Of a DNA stretch of 40,361 bases, positions 27,501 through 35,405 are shown in pieces (the first letter of the stretch is position 1; each line of letters starts with the position of its first letter). A program made the position numbers and the translations under genes. Source of the DNA: Xenorhabdus innexi. Lineage in GTDB: Bacteria > Pseudomonadota > Gammaproteobacteria > Enterobacterales > Enterobacteriaceae. Below the pieces are notes generated by a model. That model ran no database searches. It saw only the letters and a list, made by a program, of their open reading frames with translations, and was not told the DNA's origin. The stretch spans positions 1 through 40,361 of the forward strand of contig NZ_NIBU01000033.1 of assembly GCF_002632485.1 (NCBI RefSeq). The letters run 5' to 3'.

Positions 27501-30500
27501 AATGCAATTAACTGATGTGCTAATCTATTAGCGCGGGCATTCAATTCAGCATAGCTGAGCGTCTGATTTTCAAACTTTACTGCAATAGCATCAGGGGTTC
27601 TCTCTACCTGCTGTTCAATCAGCTGATGAATACACAACTGCTCAGAATACGGCGCTACAGTCCCACTCCATGTTTCCAGCAATAGTGTCCGTTCAGCGGA
27701 TGATAAAATATCCACGGAGTTAATTGATTGTTGAGGCTGGTTTACCATCGCCCGCAATAAGGCCTGTAAGTAGCCGACCTGCCTTTCAATCGTTGCATGG
27801 TCAAACAAGGCAGAGGAATAATTCAGTTCCCCGATAACTTCATCGGCCTTTTCCGTCAGTTCCAGTTGTAGGTCAAATTTAGCAATATCATATCCCTGTA
27901 CAACCGGTGTCACTGCTAATCCCGGCAGTTGCCACTCTTCGACATCATTCTCCTGCCAGGCAAACATCACCTGAAATAGCGGAGTATGCTCCTGTCTGCG
28001 TGGCGGTTGCACTATTTCAACCACTTGCTCGAAAGGCAGATCCTGATGTTCCTGAGCACCCAATGTCGCCTGCCGCACACGCTGGAGCAGTGTTACCATA
28101 TCCAATGTGCCGGATACATCATTGCCCGATAAATCAATACGCAATGCCAGAGTATTAACAAAAAACCCGATCAATGGCTCGATTTCCCGCCGGTTGCGGT
28201 TGGCACTCGGTATGCCAATCACTAAATCATCCTGTCCAGACAATCGCGACAATAATGCTGCCCAAGCCGTCAGCAATATCATGAATAATGTGCTGTCATG
28301 TTGCTGTGCCAGTCGCTTCAAATCCTGTACCAAGACCGCATCAATCTGAACAGGTACTCGGCCGCCACTAAATGATTGTCGGGACGGGCGTGGGCGATCT
28401 GTGGGTAATTCCAGTAATACCGGAGCATCGGCCAGTATTCGACGCCAATAATCACTGTGCGCACGTAGTTTTTCACCGGAGAATACTTTACGCTGCCAAG
28501 CGGCATAATCAGGATATTGAATAGCCAGCGGCGGTAATGGATCAGGCTGTTCATTCAGGCAAGCCGAATAAAGCGCACTCAGTTCTGATTTCAGTATCTC
28601 TAACGACCAACCATCAGACACAATATGATGCTGAGTCAGTAAGAAGATGTAATCCTCATCATCATGCTGTATTAATGCACAGCGGATCAGAGGGCCACGG
28701 GCGAGATCAAACGGAGTTTCTGCCTCCTGTTTACACAAAAGCTTCAGTTGCTTATCCAGATCAGGCATACCGCGCAAATCGTATTGCGTCATCGGCAGAA
28801 GAGACTCCGCTGGCAACAACTCAACCTGAGGCTGACCATTAGCCGTGATGAAGACTGAGCGCAATGCTTCATGACGGGCAAACAGACGATTCAGCGCCTG
28901 TTGCCAGGCGGTAATATTAAGCTGACCGCGCAGATACAGTGTCAGGGGAATATGGTAAGTGTCACTGACGCCATCAAACTGTGCCAGAAACCATAAACGC
29001 TGTTGAGCAAATGACAGCGGCAAGGCACTACCATTATTATGATTACGGGGTACGGGGATAATCTCAGGTAATTTATCCCCTCCCTCATTGCGTTGTGTAC
29101 TGATTTTTTGCGCAAAATCAGCAAGTGACGGTGATGCAAATAAGACAGCCAGCGGCAGATCAACACCCAAAGCGGATATGCGATTCATCACCCGCACTGC
29201 TAACAGTGAATGACCACCCAATGCAAAAAAGTTGTCATATCGGCTGATCTGCTCAATACCTAACAATTCACTCCAGATAGCCGCCAGTGTAGTTTCTGTT
29301 TCTCCTTGTGGAGCTGCGTAAGCCTGATGAGCAAAAGCGTTTTTCTCCGGTACTGGCAATGCCTGTTTATCCAGTTTGCCATTAGGTGTCAGCGGGAAAG
29401 CATCCAAACGTACAAAAGCCGCTGGCACCATATAATCAGGTAAAATAGCACTTAGATGTTCGCGTAACCGGATAGCTAATCCGTTCTCTTTTTCTGCCGA
29501 ACTGTCTTCTGTAACAACATAGGCGATCAGTTGTTTATCCTGCCCGTCTCCCTGCGGTAGCACCCACGCTTCGCGTACCTCAGGATACTTTGTTAAGCGG
29601 GCTTCAATCTCACCCGGTTCAATTCGGAAACCACGAATTTTAACCTGTTGATCATTACGGCCAACAAATACCAGATTGCCATCCGGCAGATAACGGGCCA
29701 AATCGCCGGTGCGATACATTCGCACCCCGACTACATTAATAAACGGATCTGCCAGAAAGCGTTCGTCAGTCAGATCAGGAAGATTGAGGTAGCCGCGCGT
29801 TACACCGTCACCACCAATATATAATTCCCCCACTGCGCCCAACGGAACCGGTTGCCCCACATTATCCAGCAGGTAAATACGGGTATTCGCTGTCGGACGT
29901 CCAATCGGTGTCAGTGTATCGGTATAATTTGACGGACAACACCAGTGAGTGGCACATACCGTGATTTCTGTCGGGCCATAAGCATTGAACAATGTGGCTT
30001 GACGGGTTAATGTCCGAAGGAGTGCCGGGTTGGGTGCTTCACCACCCAGTATGATGGTCGGCTTTATTGTTAACGTCGGTAAATCAGCTCCATCTCTTAA
30101 CAGAGCCGGAGTCAGGCAAGCATGCGTTACCGATTGATCTTCCAGATAATGCCAGAGGCGCTGCGGGTCCTGACGAACCGTGTCGTTCGGAATAACCAGA
30201 CTAGCCCCACTACTCAGCGCCATCATGGTTTCCCAAATACTGGCATCAAAACCAAATGAAGCGAACTGCAACACCCTGCTACCGACATGAATAGCAAACT
30301 GGCTGATTTTATCCTGAATAAGATTGACCAAACCACGATGTTCAATCATCACTCCTTTGGGTACGCCTGTCGAACCGGAGGTATAAATTACACAGGCCAG
30401 AGAGTACGAGGTTAATGCCAATATCTGAGGATTAGTGTTTTTCGGGTTGTTATCCGGTTGATTGGAAAAAGAATCAGGTAAAATAGTCGGTTCAAGCAAA

Positions 30501-33500
30501 GTCAATCCGCATAGTGCCTCCTCACCTAACGCAACACGCCCTGCCTGATCAGCTAATATTATTGAGGGTGCAGCATCATTTAAAATATGGTTCAGACGCT
30601 CACCCGAATAAGCCGGATCTAAGGGTACATAAGCTCCCCCCGCTTTTAGCACTGCTAACAACCCCACTATCCGTGCCGGAGAGCTTGCCATGCAGATCGC
30701 CACTCGTTGTTCTGGTGTGATTCCTTGAGCGATAAGCTGATGCGCTAATCGATTAGCATGAGTATTCAACCCGGCATAGCTCAGTGTCTTTCCTTCATAC
30801 ACCAATGCCGTAGCATCGGGGGTTTTCTCTGCCTGCTGTTCAAATAACTGATGAACACATAATGTATCAGGATACGGTGTTTCCGTTTTATTCCATGTTT
30901 CCAGCAATAACGCACGTTCTGTTTCAGGCAAAATATTCAGTGACCGTATCGGTGTTTCCGGTGATTGCTCCAGCGCTTCTGCCAGACTTTCCAGCGCCTG
31001 TTGCATATAAGCACATATCCTATCCGGCTCAAATGGCTGCACTACCTGCGCGGTCAGCCCCAGAGTAGAACCCCCGTCCTCCACCGACAGTACAAGCGGA
31101 TAGTTAGTCCGTTCCTGTTCACCCAAAAACTCAATGCCCGGTACAACCTCGTGTGGGATAAGTGGTTGCTCATTATGACGATAGTTCAACAGCGCACTAA
31201 ACAGGGGTGAACTTCCCGTAATTCCGCTACAACGCTGAGCCTGCGCCAGTGAAGCGTGTTCATAATCCAGTAATCTGGCCAGCCGGGATTGTGCCAGTCG
31301 TATACTGTCGTGCACCGATGTATCATCTATATCCAGTCTCAGTGGCAGAGTATTGATAAACAGCCCCATGCCACTATCCACTCCTTCCCCCGCCGCCATA
31401 CGCCCGAACAGTACAGTGCCGAATACCACTTTGCTCTGCCCGCTGGTTCGTGACAGTACCTGCGCCCAAGCCAAATGGCACAGTGTTGCCACACTAATAC
31501 CCAGACGCCGTGCCTGATTGCGTAAACGGTCATTCAGATCTGCGGTCAGCATCTGGTGTGATTCTGTAATTTTTGAGCCATCACGATGTACTTCGGTTAA
31601 ACCAAACGGCAGTGTCGGTTCATCTACGTCAGCCAGCATATCGGTAAAGAACCGGGTATGTTCTGCCTGATTGTTATTCAATCCGGCCTGCGCTACCAGA
31701 TTGCGGAATGGCACCGGAATCGGCAAATTATTCTCCTGCCCGGCAAGACAAGCCAGCACTTCGCGGTGCATTACTTCCATTGTGGTATGGTCACCGATCA
31801 GGTGATGCTGTAATTGCAACACATGCCAGCGACCATCACTGCCTTGTGACACGACAAAGCGTAATAATGGCGCCTGACTTAAATCAAAACGATACCTACG
31901 TGGATCAAAGCGATGAGACAATTGTTCATTGACCGGCCCGTCAGCCGGGGATAAGGACAGCTCAGTGACCGATAAAGGCGCTTGACGCCAGACTACCTGT
32001 ACCGGTGCAGACAATCCCTGCCAGATAAATGCTGTCCGCAGGATATCATGACGATCAATGACCTTCTGTACTGCCGCCAGATAACGATCAAGCAACGCAC
32101 GGTCAGCAAAAATCATCGGATAGGCCAGCAAATAGGGGTCACCTTCTTTCGCCAGCAAATGATGGAACAGAATCCCGTCCTGTAGCGGCGACAACCCATA
32201 GATATCCTGAATATTAGCGATCCCACCCGGAACTTGTTCAACAATGTGGTCAATTTCAGACTGAGTCAGATTAATCAGTGGCAACATTGCCGGAGTCAGC
32301 ATGGTAGTTGCCGGGGAAATCACATTCGGTGGTATAACCACAGCCTGATGCTGTCCCAGACTCTGAGCCAGTTCTGACAACACCGGAGACTGGAACAGAT
32401 TACTGGCAGCCAGTGTCAGCCCCAGGCCGTGCAGCCGTTCAATCATCCGAACACCCAGTAATGAGTGACCGCCCAGTGCAAAAAAACTGTCATGTCGGCT
32501 AATTCGCTCAATACCCAGTAATTCGCGCCAAAGAGTCGCCAGAACAATCTCCATTTCTCCCTGAGGAGCTTCATAAATCTGACGTGCGAAATCGTTCTCT
32601 CCCGGTGCAGGCAATGCTCGTCGATCCAGTTTACCATTCGGCGTCAGAGGGAATTCATCCAGACGCACAAAGGCCACAGGAACCATATAATCCGGCAACC
32701 GTGTACTCAGGTGTTCACGCAGGCGAGCGGCTAACCCGCCACTTTCTTCAGTCAACACATAGGCAACCAGTTGTTTGTCCTGCCCTTCCCCTGAGGCTAT
32801 CACTACGGCTTCACGTATTGCCGTATATTCCACCAATCGGGTTTCAATTTCTCCCGGTTCAATTCGGAAACCACGGATTTTAACCTGTTGGTCATTACGC
32901 CCCAGAAATGCCAGATTACCGTCCGGCAGATAACGGCCCAGATCACCGGTTCGGTACATGCGCGCGTTCGGTTTATCGCTGAATGGATCGGTAAGAAAGC
33001 GTTCAGCGGTCAACTCAGGACGATTAAGATAACCACAGGCCACACCATCGCCCCCGATATAAATTTCCCCTGTCATTCCCGGCTCAGTCGGCTGACCATC
33101 AGGTTCCAGCAAATAAACCCGGGTATTAGAAATGGGGCGACCAATAGGAATAGATGTTATCTCCGATGCTGACTCACGAATAAGATAGGTCGTCGTAAAC
33201 GTGGTTCCCTCACTTGGACCATAGGCATTCAATAATTTTTGTGGCGGATTCTTCCGCAGCACTTGAGCAATAATATGTGGATCGAGGACATCTCCCCCAA
33301 CCAACAATATCTTAAGTTGAGGCAGCACTGGGGATAGCTCTTCAGCCAGCCGGTTAAACAGCCCGACACTCATCCATAGAATCGTAATACGATGAGTCTG
33401 TAATGCCTGAATAAAATCTGGTGGTGTCAGCAACGTGGTATGGTCGATAACCACCAGCGCAGCACCGTTGAGCAGCGGTGCCCAGACTTCAAAAGTGCTG

Positions 33501-34261
33501 GCATCGAAAGCCGGATTAGCGGCAAAAGCAATCCGATCATTGGGTTGGATATCAGCATAACCATTATTAATAACCAACCGGACGACCGCCCGATGTGGCA
33601 CAATCACCCCTTTCGGTATACCCGTCGAACCGGAGGTATACATGATATATGCGGGATCGGCACTGGTTCCCAATAAATTAAGATTGGGGTGGGCTTCTTC
33701 CCTGATAGGTTCTGTTTCGGGGGTAAGACGGAGACGAGGAATAGCCCATTCAGACGGGATCGTCATCTGCATATCAGTCAGCAGTAATTTGGCAGAACAA
33801 TCAGTTATCAGCCATTTCTTCCGTTCATCCGGTACATTGGGGTCAACAGGCACATAAACCGCACCAGACTTCAGGATGGCTAACTGAGCTATCACCAATT
33901 CAATTGAGCGCTCTAACAGAATTGCCACATGGTCATTGCGACGAATACCCTGCTCAAGCAGTTGAGCAGCCAACTGGTTGGCCCGCGCATTCAACTCTGC
34001 GTAACTCAGTGTTTTATTTCCGGCAATGAGTGCTTTGGCCGCTGGTGTTTTCTCTGCCTGTTCTTCAAATAACTGATGAATACATATATGGTCAGGATAT
34101 GGCGTTTCTGTGCAATTCCAGACTTCCGGCAACAGAGCATATCCAGTCTCAGATAATTGATTAAACTTTGCTGAAAATATGTCATCACTCATCTTTTCTG
34201 ATGACATATTTATTGACTCAGCTTCAAGAGTATTTCCTTTACTGGTAATACTATCTTTCAT
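18542..34261 (-). CDS. gxpS: GameXPeptide synthetase, five-module NRPS
   Basis: A 5239-aa nonribosomal peptide synthetase. Approximate order: A1 30-560, T1 594, C/E2 665-1110, A2 1130-1620, T2 1680, C3 1750-2190, A3 2210-2700, T3 2755, C/E4 2830-3280, A4 3300-3790, T4 3835, C/E5 3910-4360, A5 4375-4870, T5 4910, TE 4975-5239. Each T has LGGHSLL; TE has GYSSGG. Three C domains show both HHLLA(K/D)EGD and HHLIGDH, the dual condensation/epimerisation marks; C3 is an ordinary LCL (TQHHIVSDG). Stachelhaus-type pocket codes read by me: A1 DAFWLGATFK (Val-like), A2 and A5 DAWCIGAVCK, A4 DAWCIGAICK, A3 DALSIGAVIK. The order gives D-L-D-D-L, matching GameXPeptide A, cyclo(D-Val-L-Leu-D-Phe-D-Leu-L-Leu). 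It starts without a C domain, as GxpS does. ATG has TTGAGG upstream. The code-to-residue step leans on the known GxpS product. Confidence 0.93.
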   Translation of the reverse strand: MKDSITSKGNTLEAESINMSSEKMSDDIFSAKFNQLSETGYALLPEVWNCTETPYPDHICIHQLFEEQAEKTPAAKALIAGNKTLSYAELNARANQLAAQLLEQGIRRNDHVAILLERSIELVIAQLAILKSGAVYVPVDPNVPDERKKWLITDCSAKLLLTDMQMTIPSEWAIPRLRLTPETEPIREEAHPNLNLLGTSADPAYIMYTSGSTGIPKGVIVPHRAVVRLVINNGYADIQPNDRIAFAANPAFDASTFEVWAPLLNGAALVVIDHTTLLTPPDFIQALQTHRITILWMSVGLFNRLAEELSPVLPQLKILLVGGDVLDPHIIAQVLRKNPPQKLLNAYGPSEGTTFTTTYLIRESASEITSIPIGRPISNTRVYLLEPDGQPTEPGMTGEIYIGGDGVACGYLNRPELTAERFLTDPFSDKPNARMYRTGDLGRYLPDGNLAFLGRNDQQVKIRGFRIEPGEIETRLVEYTAIREAVVIASGEGQDKQLVAYVLTEESGGLAARLREHLSTRLPDYMVPVAFVRLDEFPLTPNGKLDRRALPAPGENDFARQIYEAPQGEMEIVLATLWRELLGIERISRHDSFFALGGHSLLGVRMIERLHGLGLTLAASNLFQSPVLSELAQSLGQHQAVVIPPNVISPATTMLTPAMLPLINLTQSEIDHIVEQVPGGIANIQDIYGLSPLQDGILFHHLLAKEGDPYLLAYPMIFADRALLDRYLAAVQKVIDRHDILRTAFIWQGLSAPVQVVWRQAPLSVTELSLSPADGPVNEQLSHRFDPRRYRFDLSQAPLLRFVVSQGSDGRWHVLQLQHHLIGDHTTMEVMHREVLACLAGQENNLPIPVPFRNLVAQAGLNNNQAEHTRFFTDMLADVDEPTLPFGLTEVHRDGSKITESHQMLTADLNDRLRNQARRLGISVATLCHLAWAQVLSRTSGQSKVVFGTVLFGRMAAGEGVDSGMGLFINTLPLRLDIDDTSVHDSIRLAQSRLARLLDYEHASLAQAQRCSGITGSSPLFSALLNYRHNEQPLIPHEVVPGIEFLGEQERTNYPLVLSVEDGGSTLGLTAQVVQPFEPDRICAYMQQALESLAEALEQSPETPIRSLNILPETERALLLETWNKTETPYPDTLCVHQLFEQQAEKTPDATALVYEGKTLSYAGLNTHANRLAHQLIAQGITPEQRVAICMASSPARIVGLLAVLKAGGAYVPLDPAYSGERLNHILNDAAPSIILADQAGRVALGEEALCGLTLLEPTILPDSFSNQPDNNPKNTNPQILALTSYSLACVIYTSGSTGVPKGVMIEHRGLVNLIQDKISQFAIHVGSRVLQFASFGFDASIWETMMALSSGASLVIPNDTVRQDPQRLWHYLEDQSVTHACLTPALLRDGADLPTLTIKPTIILGGEAPNPALLRTLTRQATLFNAYGPTEITVCATHWCCPSNYTDTLTPIGRPTANTRIYLLDNVGQPVPLGAVGELYIGGDGVTRGYLNLPDLTDERFLADPFINVVGVRMYRTGDLARYLPDGNLVFVGRNDQQVKIRGFRIEPGEIEARLTKYPEVREAWVLPQGDGQDKQLIAYVVTEDSSAEKENGLAIRLREHLSAILPDYMVPAAFVRLDAFPLTPNGKLDKQALPVPEKNAFAHQAYAAPQGETETTLAAIWSELLGIEQISRYDNFFALGGHSLLAVRVMNRISALGVDLPLAVLFASPSLADFAQKISTQRNEGGDKLPEIIPVPRNHNNGSALPLSFAQQRLWFLAQFDGVSDTYHIPLTLYLRGQLNITAWQQALNRLFARHEALRSVFITANGQPQVELLPAESLLPMTQYDLRGMPDLDKQLKLLCKQEAETPFDLARGPLIRCALIQHDDEDYIFLLTQHHIVSDGWSLEILKSELSALYSACLNEQPDPLPPLAIQYPDYAAWQRKVFSGEKLRAHSDYWRRILADAPVLLELPTDRPRPSRQSFSGGRVPVQIDAVLVQDLKRLAQQHDSTLFMILLTAWAALLSRLSGQDDLVIGIPSANRNRREIEPLIGFFVNTLALRIDLSGNDVSGTLDMVTLLQRVRQATLGAQEHQDLPFEQVVEIVQPPRRQEHTPLFQVMFAWQENDVEEWQLPGLAVTPVVQGYDIAKFDLQLELTEKADEVIGELNYSSALFDHATIERQVGYLQALLRAMVNQPQQSINSVDILSSAERTLLLETWSGTVAPYSEQLCIHQLIEQQVERTPDAIAVKFENQTLSYAELNARANRLAHQLIALGVMPDQPVAICMARSPERIVGLLAVLKAGGAYVPLDPVYAGERLAYLLTDAAPAILLADNIGRAALGEKALKALIVLDPNTLPNQPDSNPRVPELTFRHLAYVIYTSGSTGRPKGVMIEHQAVVDLALEQVAQFNVGVTSRVLQFASFGFDASVLEIVMALSSGAMLVIPAETVRQDPQRLWHYLEEQAITHASFPPAMLHDGSGLPEITIKPTLIFGGEAPSSALFKALRARANLFNAYGPTETSVIATSWHCPPDYPDYIEKSGKLIPIGKPTVNKRIYLLDKYGQPVSLGAVGELYISGVGVARGYLNQPELTAERFLPDPFSNNVDTRMYRTGDLARYLPDGNLLFIGRNDQQVKIRGFRIEPGEIEVRLTEHPAVREALVLALGDGQNKRLIAYIVANNPVKNNTEEEDNLLATSLREHLNAILPDYMVPAAFVRLDKFPLTSNGKLDRQALPAPDQQSFARQFYEAPQGEIENTLATIWSELLEVEPISRHDSFFTLGGHSLLAVRMIERLRSMGLSLSVQTLFEHPILSVLAQSLVQHGEITVPDNGITPDMTMLRPEMLPLIDLTQPEIDRIVEQVPGGIANIQDIYALSPLQDGILFHHLLAKEGDPYLLITQQAFADRSLLDRYLNAVQKVVNRHDILRTAFIWEGLSVPAQVVCRQVPLFITELTLNPADEPISDQLAQRFDPRQNRIDLSKAPLLRFFIAQNTDGRWILLQLLHHLIGDHTTLEVMNSEVQAYLDGQGDSLPLSTPFRHLVAQARLGTSQQEHTRFFTDMLVAVDEPTLPFGWTEVHHDGSQVTESHRMLAADLTNRLRSQARRLGVSLAALCHLAWAQVLSHTSGQKNVVFGTVLFGRMAAGEGADNGMGLFINTLPLRLDIDETSVLESVQTAHTRLAGLLAHEHASLALAQRCSGVASGTPLFSALLNYRHNSQSVMLDKTTSGIEFLGAQERTNYPFVLSVEDGGSDLGLTAQIIQPFDPERICDYMQQALESLTKALEQAPETSVQALKILPEAEHTLLLKTWNTTETAYPDQLCIHQLFERQAEKTPDATALVYENQSVSYAELNIRANRLAHQLVELGVTPDQRVAICMASSPARIVGLLAVLKAGGAYIPLDPAYPGERLNYILTDAAPTILLADKAGHSALSGQGQDKKVEQLFSQLVVLEPNILPEQPTSNPQIAGLTSQHLAYVIYTSGSTGTPKGVMAEHRGLVNLIRDKISQFDIHSHSRMLQFASFGFDASVWEVMMALGSGAGLVIPDNTVRQEPNRLWRYLEEQAVTHACLTPALLRDGADLPPLKIKPTVILGGEAPSPVLIQRLSRQATVFNAYGPTEITICATAWRCPADYRGELAPIGRPTANTRIYLLDTCGQPVPLGAVGELHIGGDGVTRGYLNRPELTAEHFMTDPFSDKPNARMYRTGDLVRYLPDGNLLFIGRNDQQIKIRGFRIEPGEIEVRLAEHPAVREALVLALGDGQDKRLVAYVVADEDSDLVNRLHQHLSRSLPDYMVPAAFVCLDAFPLTPNGKLDRRALPISGKEAFARQLFAAPQGETETILAVIWQELLGVEQISRHDNFFVLGGHSLLAVRMVERLRNLGLTLAVRDLFQSPVLSELAHTLKRNQSKGVPANIITSETIELTPEMLPLIELNQPEIDHIIKQIPGGITNIQDIYGLSPLQDGILFHHLLADEGDPYLLAGQMAFANRPLLERYLLAVQQVINRHDILRTAFIWEGLSVPAQVVCRQARLSVTELALNPANGPVSEQLAQRFDPRHYRLDLGQAPLLRFVVAPEADGRWIVLQLMHHLIGDHTALDVMSHEVQAYLDGQENNLPVPPPFRNLVAQARLGVSQEQHVRFFTDMLAEVNEPTLPFGLAEVHHDGSQISESHRMLSADLNDRLRNQARNLGVSLAALCHLAWAQVLSRTSGQEKVVFGTVLFGRMAAGEGADNGMGLFINTLPLRLDMDSTPVQESVREAHRWLAGLLTHEHASLALAQRCSGVQGGTPLFSTLLNYRHNALPMTSNQIMDGVEFLGAQERTNYPFTLSVEDFGEALGLTAQIVQPFDPEQVCGYMQRALESLVEALEQTPEAPVKTLEILPEAEKNLLLKTWNATETAYSDQLCIHQLFEQQAEKTPDATALIYEKQSFSYAELNRNANRLAHQLIALGVQPEQRVAVCVKRSPSRIVGLLAVLKAGGVYVPLEPSYPGDRLAYMLSDAAPLVVLADNTGRAALGEEALTKLTVLDPNDISPDQRDNNPQVSALTSRHLAYVIYTSGSTGTPKGVMVEHRGFVNLIQDKISQFAIHSHSRVLQFASVGFDASVWEIMMALCGGATLDIPADAVRQDPRLFWHYLEEHSVTHACLTPALLRDGADLPQITIKPTLILGGEAPSPTLIQTLCDRATVFNAYGPTEITVCATAWRCPSDYQGGFIPIGRPTANTRIYLLDNNKQPVPLGAVGELYIGGDGVTRGYLNRPDLTAERFLIDPFSPTPNARMYQTGDLARYLPDGNLVFIGRNDQQIKIRGFRIEPGEIEARLTEYPAVHEAIVLALGDGQDKRLVAYVVAGMDDNLVNHLREYLSASLPDYMIPAAFIRLDAFPLTPNGKLERQSLPEPDQSSFAHQTYEAPQGEVEITLAAIWRELLGIEKIGRYDNFFALGGHSLLAMRMINLAADRGLMCTLNNLFQFPVLAELVSKITLDPLSQPQSSAIPVRSAGIESPLFFVPSGMNDYSYVFGLSQYIHSDYPIYALPWPSINEEKVSTIEALATQMITFMKSVQPEGRYRIYGYSSGGVLAYAIAQQLLNAGETVDFLGLIDTPAPHCFKQQIIQPKLQFLAELAKQSDGEHEEELAVLHQKIDKLNLVQFVAAAQELELYPANLRPDLVARRWEQMGNYVQMIKEYEPQVLDIILHQFYAIEPYPQISFVTETLLPSLSMEPSLGWNQVIPDYLLQLIPVPGDHFSLMEDSANRVILAKNLSKALIMTYETEAV

Positions 34262-34392
34262 TTTCTTACTACCTCAACGAATCTATTGGATATTTGAAAA
34301 CCGTTACATTTGTTTTTTTGAATTACTTATTTACTTACGGTAACTATCACGAGAGTTTTCTTTTATTTTCAGAAGAAATAACAACAGGACCG

Positions 34393-34414
34393 CCAAGCAT
34401 CGAAAGATGCTTGG
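34393..34414. other. 9-bp hairpin in gxpS leader
   Basis: CCAAGCATC-GAAA-GATGCTTGG forms a perfect hairpin; the loop is a GNRA tetraloop if read on the + strand. On + it is followed by AAAGTGTTTTTC, a weak terminator-like tail. It lies about 130 nt before the gxpS ATG and could act in leader control or mark the end of an antisense RNA. Confidence 0.5.
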
Positions 34415-35009
34415 AAAGTGTTTTTCTCAGATACTGAAAGTCATATCCGATCAATAATCAGACAAATAAAATCATGCGGGAATAACGCCCACATCACGGA
34501 ATAAACAGCTCACGCAATAAATTGGAGGAAGTTATTTCATTTTTTCCCTGTTCTTAGATAAGCGTCTTTGATCTGCCGCAATTTTTATTAGTGGACGCTT
34601 AATTCAGCAACTAAATAAAATTGATGAATTGAGTATATCAACGGGTAATTTCGACAAGAATGTATTGTATTTTTACACTGGCAGTTAATATCATGAAAAA
34701 ATTATTTCATATAAAAACAAATAACCAAAAACATCCAATATCAATAAAAATACTCAAAAAAACAAACGCATATCAACATACTAAAAACCGTATTTTCATA
34801 TAAAAATCATGCCTATACATATCATTTTATGATTCTTAGGATTTGCTAAAATACAAATAATGGTGAAATTTAATTTCAAAAGGTAATAATTAACAGAGTG
34901 AAATAACTTTCACTGTATTATTTTATAATAATACAAAACATTTTGAATATGAGGCATGGTTGATATTGATATCTAAAATAGAAAATTAAAATAATAAAAA
35001 ATGATACAG

Positions 35010-35240
35010 TCAATTACTTGACAAAATATCAATACTGAAAATGAATAACAAAAGAACAATGAAAAACGATAATCTGTAGGCAATAATTTTAAACAACCAA
35101 AATTTTAGACTTAAAAAAATCAATATGGAAATAATACAACCACACATATCGAGATATAGATCAATTAGTTCTACCAATAAAATATAATCCCATGTCGTAA
35201 TTATCAAAAGTGTAAAAAGACACAACCCCAATAATGTCAA
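35010..35240 (-). CDS. possible small membrane protein
   Basis: A 76-aa frame, TTG start, made largely of Leu, Ile, Phe with two long hydrophobic helices (about 1-25 and 34-72). It has no Shine-Dalgarno site, lies in the AT-rich gap, and has no recognised family. AT-rich DNA tends to give hydrophobic chance ORFs, so this is only a possibility. Confidence 0.22.
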   Translation of the reverse strand: MTLLGLCLFTLLIITTWDYILLVELIDLYLDMCGCIISILIFLSLKFWLFKIIAYRLSFFIVLLLFIFSIDILSSN

Positions 35241-35405
35241 TTTTATTTATGGCACTACTTTCTTACAGGCAGTATGCTGAACCACTAATTTATGCGGAAA
35301 ACCCTATTAGTTCATATAAAGAAAAATCTTTCTAATTCCTATACGTTGAAAGATAAGTTGGAAATAACACTTATTTTATTTTTCACTGTCAGAAGGAGCT
35401 TGATT

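Larger units (their letters stand above)
34262..35405. other. long AT-rich leader/intergenic region between gxpS and the prolyl oligopeptidase
   Basis: About 1.1 kb separating divergent genes. It contains the gxpS leader with the hairpin at 34393-34414 and a wide inverted repeat AAGCGTC/GACGCTT at 34560-34600. A run of very A+T-rich DNA (34680-35280) follows, possibly an H-NS/Lrp target. No clear promoter was fixed by eye. Only one weak small ORF (35010-35240) is present. Confidence 0.5.
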
